Shown here piece after piece: positions 40,405-46,741 of a DNA stretch of 62,233 nucleotides. The stretch spans positions 1 through 62,233 of IMG/VR virus record IMGVR_UViG_3300025030_000016; one strand, written 5' to 3'. How positions within the stretch are numbered: the first letter of the stretch is position 1; every line of letters begins with the position of its first letter. The DNA comes from a virus. A program made the position numbers and the translations under genes. Below the pieces are notes generated by a model. It saw nothing but the letters and a program-made list of their open reading frames with translations, ran no database searches and was not told the origin of the DNA.

Positions 40405-41985
40405 ATGAACCCTAGAATCATCTCCAACTCCATAGTCTTCAAGCCCTCCGACCTCGCGCAGGCGAAACAGGTGCGAACCTGCATCCCTGCCGCGAGGTTC
40501 AAGGAGTCCCCTGTCGGGGTGCTCTGCGCCGTGCCTCTGACTTTGGAGGCGGCGAGGATTTTAAGGAACCTGGGGGTCGAGGCGCCGAGTCCCATTGAGG
40601 CCGTTTACAACTGGCCCATAATCCCGGGACGAAAGCCTCGACCGCACCAGATCAAAACCAGCGCCTACCTCACGCTGAACCCGCGGGGACACTGCCACAA
40701 CAGCCCGAGGACCGGCAAGACCATCTCCACGCTCTGGTCCATCGACTACCTGCAGCAGATAGGAGCGATGGGCAAGGCTCTCGTCGTGGCCCCACTCTCC
40801 ACACTGGAGCGCGCCTGGGGTGACGAGATCTTCCTGAATTTCCCAGGGAAGAAGTTCGCCGTCTTGCACGGCTCGGCCGAGAAGAGACGCAAGCTCCTCG
40901 CCACGGACCAGGACATCTACGTAATCAACCATGACGGGGTCGAGATCCTCCAGAAGGAACTTATGGCTCGGGGCGACATCGACCTGATCGTGATCGACGA
41001 GGTGGCGGTTTTCCGCAACGCCAAGACCAAGAGGTGGAAGGCGATGAACGCCGTGGTGAACAACCGCGGAGTCTACACCTGGTGCTGGGGGCTCACCGGC
41101 ACTCCGACCAGCAACGAGCCGACCGATGCCTATGGTCAGGCCAAGCTGGTACGCCCTGAGAGCGTCAAGGGTCAGAGCTTCACCGCCTTCAAGGACCTCA
41201 CCATGCAGCAGTTCGGGCCGTTCAAGTGGGTGCCGCGGAAAGGAAGCGAGCAGACCGTGGCGAGGGTCCTCTCGCCGTCCATAAGGTTCGACCGCTCCAC
41301 AGTCACCGACATGGAGCCCTGCCTGATCGAGCGCCACGCCGAGCTCTCCCCCGAGCAGAAGCACCACATCAACAAGCTCCTCAGGGAGGCGGTCACCGAG
41401 ATCAACGGGTCGACGGTGTCGGCGGTGAATGCGGCGGTGCTGATAAGTAAGGTCGTGCAGGCTGCCTGCGGGGTGGTTTACGGCGCCAACGGCGAGTTCC
41501 TGCGCCTGGACTTCGGCCCCCGCATGAAGGTGCTGGAGGAGGCCATCGAGGAGAACGACACCGGCAAGGTGATCGTGTTCCTCCCCTTCACAGGTGCCCT
41601 GAATGCCGTGGCTACCGAGCTGCGTAAGAAGTGGAGCGTCGAGGTGGTGGACGGCGGCGTCTCCGCCGGCAAGCGGAACCAGATCTACTCGGATTTCCAA
41701 ACAAAGAAGCACCCCCACGTCCTGGTGGCGCACCCTCAGTGCATGGCGCACGGCCTTGAATTGACCGCCGCGGACCTGATCATCTTCGGGGCACCGATCA
41801 CCTCCAACGAGATTTACACCCAGGCCTGCTGCCGCATCGACGGCGGCGGCCAGAAATCCAAGATCGACATCATGCACATCTCGGCGACCCCCACGGAGCG
41901 CAGGATCTACTCGGTGGTGCGGGAGAAGGGGAAACTTCAGGACGTGGTTCTGGAACTTTTGAAAGAAGGCAAATTAAGTTCTTGA
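40405..41985 (+). CDS. SNF2/DEAD-like helicase
   Basis: A 526-aa superfamily 2 helicase: Walker A SPRTGKT (GKT at 104-106), VVAPLSTLERAW motif Ia, IDEV (197-200), LTGTP (230-234) and a second RecA lobe with VIVFLPFTG, ending near QACCRIDGGGQKSK (QxxR-like). SNF2-type phage helicases remodel or branch-migrate DNA in replication. The stop overlaps the next promoter. Confidence 0.88.
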   Translation: MNPRIISNSIVFKPSDLAQAKQVRTCIPAARFKESPVGVLCAVPLTLEAARILRNLGVEAPSPIEAVYNWPIIPGRKPRPHQIKTSAYLTLNPRGHCHNSPRTGKTISTLWSIDYLQQIGAMGKALVVAPLSTLERAWGDEIFLNFPGKKFAVLHGSAEKRRKLLATDQDIYVINHDGVEILQKELMARGDIDLIVIDEVAVFRNAKTKRWKAMNAVVNNRGVYTWCWGLTGTPTSNEPTDAYGQAKLVRPESVKGQSFTAFKDLTMQQFGPFKWVPRKGSEQTVARVLSPSIRFDRSTVTDMEPCLIERHAELSPEQKHHINKLLREAVTEINGSTVSAVNAAVLISKVVQAACGVVYGANGEFLRLDFGPRMKVLEEAIEENDTGKVIVFLPFTGALNAVATELRKKWSVEVVDGGVSAGKRNQIYSDFQTKKHPHVLVAHPQCMAHGLELTAADLIIFGAPITSNEIYTQACCRIDGGGQKSKIDIMHISATPTERRIYSVVREKGKLQDVVLELLKEGKLSS

Positions 41986-42010
41986 CACCACTTCCAGACC
42001 CTGCTATAAA
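41982..42010 (+). promoter_or_regulatory. Strong promoter
   Basis: TTGACA (41982-41987), a 17-nt spacer and TATAAA (42005-42010), preceded by TTAAGTTC. It starts within the last codons of the helicase gene. Confidence 0.82.
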
Positions 42011-42050
42011 GTTGTTAACAATTGAATTACGAACTTCAAAGGAGGAACAG

Positions 42051-42695
42051 ATGTCAGCCCCCACCAACCAGCAGATCATCGACCAGTATCTTCTCGACCG
42101 CGAGAAGATCAAGCGCATCAAGGCGAAGGCCGCCGAGGCGATCGCATCCCTTGAGGCTTTCCAGTCCAATCGCGAGGCGTACCTTCTGAAGCAGGAAGAC
42201 CCGACCCTCGTCGAGTTCCTCACCGACCTCTACATCAACGGGCGGGACGGCAAGGCGGCGGCCGAGGCCAAGAAGAAAGACATCGGCCTGAAGCAGAACG
42301 AGATCGAGGCCTGGCTCCTGAAGATGCTGGACAAGCTGAAGTCCAAAGGGATCAAGACCGAGTTCGGCACCGTCTACCCGACGAGAAAAGAGGGCGTGTC
42401 CGTGGAGGACTGGGACGCCTTCCTTGAGGCGGAGATCCTGCGGCCTGCGGCCGAGGAAATCATTGAAGCTATCGGGAAACTTAACCACCCCGGAGAGGAC
42501 ATTTTTGATGTAGAGGATGTGGTAGCCATCCTCCGCTCCGCCGCCCACCTCGAATTCATCAACAAGGGGGTGAACAAGACGGCTGTGCTGGAGCGTATGG
42601 GCGAGAAAGATGAGAAGAACGACTCCCGCCCGAAGCCGCCGCCGGCAGGGGTGAAGTACAGTGCTATTCGCACTGTAGGGGTCCGTAAATCTTAA
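42051..42695 (+). CDS. Gp157-like (siphovirus Gp157 family) protein
   Basis: A 214-aa protein starting at ATG 42051 after AAAGGAGG. The long N-terminal coiled-coil and the pattern IGLKQNEIEAWLLKMLDKLKSKGIKTEFGTVY followed by VSVEDWDAF match Gp157-type phage proteins, which are linked to recombination. The C-terminal part is helical and basic. The exact role of the family is unsure. Confidence 0.7.
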   Translation: MSAPTNQQIIDQYLLDREKIKRIKAKAAEAIASLEAFQSNREAYLLKQEDPTLVEFLTDLYINGRDGKAAAEAKKKDIGLKQNEIEAWLLKMLDKLKSKGIKTEFGTVYPTRKEGVSVEDWDAFLEAEILRPAAEEIIEAIGKLNHPGEDIFDVEDVVAILRSAAHLEFINKGVNKTAVLERMGEKDEKNDSRPKPPPAGVKYSAIRTVGVRKS

Positions 42696-42705
42696 ACCTG
42701 ATTTG

Positions 42706-42785
42706 AGGCAGCTTGGCATAGCCTGCGCTGTGCGTGAACCGGAAAACGCAACGTGCGGTCAGTGGTTCGAGTTCCACTACTGCCT
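42706..42785 (+). other. tRNA-like element, not a standard tRNA
   Basis: The 80-nt stretch starts AGGCAG and ends CTGCCT, which pair like an acceptor stem. It holds AGTGG-TTCGAGTT-CCACT near the 3' end, close to a T-arm (loop 8 nt). A middle stem TGCGT/ACGCA has a 10-nt loop. D- and anticodon arms do not meet tRNA rules. It could be a decayed tRNA, a tRNA mimic or chance. Confidence 0.35.
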
Positions 42786-42816
42786 TTCCACAAAATTCCC
42801 AAAAAAGGAGGGGACA

Positions 42817-43083
42817 ATGGATCGCCCAATGTATAAGGCAGCACTTCAAAACGGCACACTTGAGGTAACTGAAGTGACTCCAGAGATTTGGCGGCGGATA
42901 GGTACGCAAGGCTTAGGCCACAGCAAGATGGGAGCAGTGGAGATCCTTAAACGGCGAGTCATGAATCAGTTCGCCAAAGACATGCAGGCAATCGACTGGC
43001 AATCACTTCAGTACGTGAAGGACTACCACGACGAGAGTAACCCGCTCACCGAGGAGCTTCACAGGGAAGCGAGGAAGTCATGA
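42817..43083 (+). CDS. Unknown 88-aa protein
   Basis: I chose ATG 42817 (MDRPMYKAALQNGTLEV) with AAAGGAGG upstream. Includes VTPEIWRRIGTQGLGHSKMG and ends ...EARKS. Its stop overlaps the next ATG (ATGA). No family recognised. Confidence 0.65.
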   Translation: MDRPMYKAALQNGTLEVTEVTPEIWRRIGTQGLGHSKMGAVEILKRRVMNQFAKDMQAIDWQSLQYVKDYHDESNPLTEELHREARKS

Positions 43084-43274
43084 AAGTCATCATCGAAGGG
43101 TACAAAATAGTGGATGAAAACTCACTCTCACCTTGGAGGCACACTCAGGAAGAACTGATCATTACAGAGGAGAGATTCGCCCACGCCGACATGGTGACCT
43201 TGGAACTGCACGCAGAACGCATAACCGTCTCCCGGCGAGAACTTTTGAATGCGGTGGAGATGCTCAAGCCGTAG
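43080..43274 (+). CDS. Unknown 64-aa protein
   Basis: MKVIIEGYKIVDENSLSPWRH... beta-rich, then a helix (SRRELLNAVEMLKP). Coupled by ATGA to the preceding gene. Function unknown. Confidence 0.6.
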   Translation: MKVIIEGYKIVDENSLSPWRHTQEELIITEERFAHADMVTLELHAERITVSRRELLNAVEMLKP

Positions 43275-43338
43275 ATCCTTAAAATCAAACCCCAACCCTC
43301 CCTCGAACGGGGAGGCATCAAACCAAGCGAGGTAACAA

Positions 43339-44394
43339 ATGAGCAACGAAGTCATGATCCCCGGAATGTCCGCACTCCCCGCCTACCTCCAGGCCGCTCT
43401 GGCAGCCAACCCGGCGCTGCTTCAGGCCAACATGGACGCCGCCAACGGCATCGGCGGTGGGGCGGTTCCGACCATCACCGCGAACCAGGGCATGTTCAAG
43501 ACCAAGGTGGACGGGGTTGAGGACATCATCCAGATGGATGTCCCCGGCATGGGCAAGATCAACGCCCCGAAAATCGCCGCCGTCATCCTGGCAGGCAAGC
43601 CTGCGCTGGATCGCGCTTTCTTCCTCACCGCCTACACCGCAGGCCCCGAGCCCGCCTCCCCCGACTGCTCCAGCGAGGACGGCATCAAGCCCAAGGCGGA
43701 CTCCCCCAACAAGCAGTGCGAGAGCTGCGCGGGTTGCCCGCAGAACATGTGGGGCAGCGCCAAGCTGCAGGACGGCACCCCCGGCAAGGGGAAGGCGTGC
43801 GGCGAAAAGAAGCGCCTCGCCATCTACGCCAACCAGGGCGTCTACCGTTTCAGCGTACCGCCCGCATCCCTTGGCGACTTCGCGGCCTACGCCCGCCAGC
43901 TGGCCGGTCACGGCCTGGCACTCTCCACGGTGATCACCACCATCTCCTTCGACCCTGCGACCCCGACCAAGCTGGTCTTCGCTTTCCAGGGCGTACTCCC
44001 CGAGGCGGCTCTGAACAAGCTCCTCCCGCTGGTGAACGGCGAAGAGGTCAGGGCGATCATGCAGAACTTCACCCCGGCGGTGCAGCAGCTCGCCGCCCCG
44101 GCTGCGACCCCCCAGCAGTCCGGACCCTCGGAGGCCGACAAGGCCGCAGCTGCGGCGAAAGTCGAGGCGGATAAGAAGGCAGCCGCAGACAAGGCCGCAG
44201 CTGACAAGAAGGCGAAGGCGGACAAGGCCGCTGCTGATAAGAAGGCGAAAGAGGAAGCTGCCACAGCCGCTGCGAAGCCCGCAGACGTCGGGCTGGGTCT
44301 GAATCTCGACCTCGGCATGGGCGGGGTCGCCGAGACGGCTGCCGACGACCCGAACCTCTCCGACGAGGCGCTCTCCGCCCTGTTCGCCCTGTAA
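43339..44394 (+). CDS. SSB-like/zinc-cluster replication accessory protein (tentative)
   Basis: A 351-aa protein. Residues about 110-155 hold a Cys cluster (CESCAGCPQNMWGSA, GKGKACGEKKRLAIY), as in a widespread phage protein family of unclear role. Next comes a beta part (TVITTISFDP...KLVFAFQG), then a Lys/Ala-rich repeat (ADKKAAADK...), a GLGLNLDLGMGG motif and an acidic end (DDPNLSDEALSALFAL). An acidic tail is usual in single-strand binding proteins, but the OB-fold is not proven. It sits between small genes and the DHH enzyme. Confidence 0.55.
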   Translation: MSNEVMIPGMSALPAYLQAALAANPALLQANMDAANGIGGGAVPTITANQGMFKTKVDGVEDIIQMDVPGMGKINAPKIAAVILAGKPALDRAFFLTAYTAGPEPASPDCSSEDGIKPKADSPNKQCESCAGCPQNMWGSAKLQDGTPGKGKACGEKKRLAIYANQGVYRFSVPPASLGDFAAYARQLAGHGLALSTVITTISFDPATPTKLVFAFQGVLPEAALNKLLPLVNGEEVRAIMQNFTPAVQQLAAPAATPQQSGPSEADKAAAAAKVEADKKAAADKAAADKKAKADKAAADKKAKEEAATAAAKPADVGLGLNLDLGMGGVAETAADDPNLSDEALSALFAL

Positions 44395-44405
44395 CATTTC
44401 ACCGG

Positions 44406-44425
44406 CCCTCCCCTTCGGGGGAGGG
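44406..44425 (+). promoter_or_regulatory. UUCG-capped hairpin between genes
   Basis: A perfect 8-bp stem (CCCTCCCC/GGGGAGGG) with a TTCG loop just after the stop of the SSB-like gene. There is no long T-run, so it is more likely an mRNA-stabilising or attenuating hairpin than a full terminator. Confidence 0.6.
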
Positions 44426-44439
44426 TTCAGGAGGATCAA

Positions 44440-45363
44440 GTGAAAATAGCTGTACTTCATCATGCAGATGCCGACGGCTTCGGGGCAGCATTCGCTGCCC
44501 ACCACGCCCTCTCCGAGTCCCACGAGATGCTCTTCGAAGCCGTGCAGTACGGCGAGGAGCCTCCCTACCAGGACCTGAACGCCTTCGACCCCGACCAGAT
44601 CTACATCCTGGACTTCAGCTACAAGGCGCCGGTCCTGCGCGAACTTATGTACCAGTTCCCCGCCACCGTGGTGATCGACCACCACAAGAGCGCGGCGGAG
44701 GATCTGGTGGAATTCCCCGAAATCCAGGTCGCCGACTTCCACGAAGTGGAGGGCGGTCAAACGCCCATCTTCTCCGGAGTCAGGGTCTTCCAGGAGAACT
44801 CCGGCTGCGTCCTGGCCTGGCTCTTCTTCAACCCGAACGAGCCGATCCCCGAGATCCTGCATTACGTTCAGGACAGGGACCTCTGGAAGTTCGAACTGGA
44901 ACACTCCAAGGAGATCAACGCCTTCATCGCCACGATGCCGTGGACGTTCGAGGCGTGGCAGGATTTCTACATGCCACTGGCCTACGACGCAGGGAAGGCG
45001 ATCATCGCGTTCCGCGACAAGCAGATCGAGAAGCGGGTAGAGGCGGCTGAGTTGATCTCCTTCGACGAATCCGAAGTCTTCGTGGGCGGCGACATTTTTG
45101 GGCGGAAAGATGCACTGGGGGTACTCACCCGCATTCCCGTCGTCAACGCCTCCGAGAACATCTCGGAACTGGGCGAGGCGCTCTGCCACGCCTATCCCGA
45201 CGCCCCCTTCTCCATGTCCTACTGCGACTGCCCGGGCGGGCTGAGAAGCTACTCGCTCAGGTCCCGCAACGGCTTCGATGTTTCGGAGGTCGCCAAGGCA
45301 TTCGGGGGCGGAGGCCACAAGGCCAGCAGCGGGTTTACACTGAAAGCCCCGAGGGTCATCTGA
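44440..45363 (+). CDS. DHH-family phosphoesterase
   Basis: A 307-aa DHH/DHHA1 enzyme: HADADGFG (D10, D12), ILDFS (D58), DHHKS (80-84) and the DHHA1 signature GGGGHKASSGF near residue 289. Such enzymes include RecJ-type nucleases and small-nucleotide (cyclic or oligo) phosphodiesterases. It is compact and lacks the RecJ OB domain, so breakdown of nanoRNA or a cyclic dinucleotide signal is possible. GAGGATC precedes GTG/ATG 44440; the stop overlaps the HNH start. Confidence 0.85.
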   Translation: MKIAVLHHADADGFGAAFAAHHALSESHEMLFEAVQYGEEPPYQDLNAFDPDQIYILDFSYKAPVLRELMYQFPATVVIDHHKSAAEDLVEFPEIQVADFHEVEGGQTPIFSGVRVFQENSGCVLAWLFFNPNEPIPEILHYVQDRDLWKFELEHSKEINAFIATMPWTFEAWQDFYMPLAYDAGKAIIAFRDKQIEKRVEAAELISFDESEVFVGGDIFGRKDALGVLTRIPVVNASENISELGEALCHAYPDAPFSMSYCDCPGGLRSYSLRSRNGFDVSEVAKAFGGGGHKASSGFTLKAPRVI

Positions 45364-45926
45364 TGCCTAAAGGTGAGTATCTAGCAGAAATAAACAGGCT
45401 GAGGGGTGAAGAGTTGCGCACTGCGCAGCTAATTAACTACAAGGTACTCGCCAATGGTTGCTGGGAGTGGCAAGGTGGCTCAGGTCAAGACGGGTATGGT
45501 AAGTTAAAACGCCACAAGAAAACACTCCGAGCTCATCGAGTGTTTTATGAGCACCACAAGGGCGAGGTACCTGAAGGTATGTGGGTGCTGCATGAGTGCG
45601 ACAACCCGCTATGCGTCAACCCAGCGCACCTATGGCTTGGAACGCAACTAGATAACGAACAGGACAAGGATAAGAAGAAGCGAAGACCGCCACCGGCACT
45701 GACAAAGTACATAGATCACTGCGGGCAGACTTTGACTGTTCGAGAGTGGGCTAAGTTTGCCGGAGTCAAGTACGAAGTGCTCCGGGATAGAGTCAGGCGC
45801 GGGTGGACGATGGAGAGGGCTCTGGCGCATCCGGCTGATAGGTCTGCGTCACAGCGCGCCAGCCAGATTGAACGGATCGCCGCAGGTACATTAGCAAAGA
45901 ACCACAAAGGCCGATATCAAAGTTAA
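45363..45926 (+). CDS. HNH homing endonuclease
   Basis: A 187-aa protein with a CWEW...GYGKLKR N-terminal part and the HNH core VLHECDNPLCVNPAHLWLG. The C-terminal half holds a helix-turn-helix-like repeat (LTVREWAKFAGVKYEVLRDRVRRGW), common in homing enzymes. ATG 45363 overlaps the DHH stop (TGATG). Confidence 0.87.
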   Translation: MPKGEYLAEINRLRGEELRTAQLINYKVLANGCWEWQGGSGQDGYGKLKRHKKTLRAHRVFYEHHKGEVPEGMWVLHECDNPLCVNPAHLWLGTQLDNEQDKDKKKRRPPPALTKYIDHCGQTLTVREWAKFAGVKYEVLRDRVRRGWTMERALAHPADRSASQRASQIERIAAGTLAKNHKGRYQS

Positions 45927-45937
45927 AGGAGAACCCA

Positions 45938-46273
45938 ATGTCCATACACGCAAGAACGCCACCCCAAGACGAAGAAAAATTCACCGGCCTGAAGGCGCTC
46001 CTTGAGCGCGCAGGCCTCTCCGTGGACGAGGTGGTGGGCCTCTTCGAGGTCTCCCGCGTCTCCATCTACGCCTGGATGAAAGACCACGGCCCGCAGCAGC
46101 CCCTGATCAGGTCCCGCGCCCTGCGCGTCATAGCCCTCCTTGAGAAAGTCGTCGCCTCCGGCGATCTCCCTCTGGTGGAGGTGGAGAAAAAGGACCGTCC
46201 GCAGGTCTTGAAGGCGGTCTTCAAGAAGCACCTGATGCAGCCCCCGAAACCCGCCCCGAGGGCGGAAGACTAG
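45938..46273 (+). CDS. Small helix-turn-helix DNA-binding protein
   Basis: A 111-aa protein with an XRE-like HTH (LKALLERAGLSVDEVVGLFEVSRVSIYAWMKDHGP) and a basic C-terminus. Could be a regulator of middle genes, or the factor that reads one of the palindromic operators. AAAGGAG precedes ATG 45938. Confidence 0.75.
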   Translation: MSIHARTPPQDEEKFTGLKALLERAGLSVDEVVGLFEVSRVSIYAWMKDHGPQQPLIRSRALRVIALLEKVVASGDLPLVEVEKKDRPQVLKAVFKKHLMQPPKPAPRAED

Positions 46274-46291
46274 GAAAGGAGGATTCAAAAT

Positions 46292-46657
46292 GTGGATCAT
46301 TTAACGGTAGTAGCAATCGCAGCAGTCTGCCACGAGGCAAACCGCGCCCTTTGCGCTGGTCTCGGCGACTACAGCCAGCCTACATGGCCTGAGGCTCCGG
46401 AGTGGCAGGCGCAGAGCGCCGTCACAGGTGTAAAGTTCAACCTTGCCAACCCTGACGCTCCGGCCAGTGCTTCGCATGATTCGTGGCTCGCCGAGAAGGC
46501 GCGCGATGGCTGGAAATACGGCGAAGTGAAAGACCCTGAGAAGAAGGAGCACCCCTGCTTCGTCCCCTACGAGGCGCTGCCTAAAGCCCAACAGGCCAAG
46601 GACCACCTGTTCAAGGCAGTCGTGGCGGCGCTGGCCCCGCTCGTCGCGGAGGATTAA
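46292..46657 (+). CDS. RyR-domain protein
   Basis: A 121-aa protein starting at GTG 46292 (GGAGG 9 nt upstream; the nearby ATG at 46290 leads to an early stop). AAVCHEANRALCAGLGDYSQPTWPEAP, HDSWLAEKARDGWKYGEVKDPEKKEHPCFVPY and LPKAQQAKDHLF match the RyR domain, a module shared with ryanodine receptors and found in phage proteins. In bacteria the domain has been linked to nucleotide sensing. The role here is unknown. Confidence 0.82.
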   Translation: MDHLTVVAIAAVCHEANRALCAGLGDYSQPTWPEAPEWQAQSAVTGVKFNLANPDAPASASHDSWLAEKARDGWKYGEVKDPEKKEHPCFVPYEALPKAQQAKDHLFKAVVAALAPLVAED

Positions 46658-46663
46658 AAGAAG

Positions 46664-46693
46664 TTGACACGGCTGCACCGCAGGGGGTAGCAT
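46664..46693 (+). promoter_or_regulatory. Promoter whose -10 lies in a hairpin loop
   Basis: TTGACA (46664-46669), an 18-nt spacer and TAGCAT (46688-46693). The -10 lies between the arms GCAGGGGG and CCCCCTGC. Confidence 0.6.
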
Positions 46694-46710
46694 AATGCCC
46701 CCTGCCTTTT
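46680..46710 (+). terminator. Hairpin with T-run overlapping the promoter
   Basis: An 8-bp perfect stem (46680-46687, 46698-46705) with a 10-nt loop, followed by CTTTT. It would end transcripts coming from the RyR gene and also encloses the -10 of the next promoter. Confidence 0.65.
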
Positions 46711-46741
46711 AATGTTTGTCTTTTCCGGAGGATTACCCCAC

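Noticed and set aside
43318-45318. A 666-codon open frame on the minus strand over the SSB-like and DHH genes
   Set aside because: Shadow of two plus-strand genes with good starts and motifs; the product is repetitive and matches nothing.
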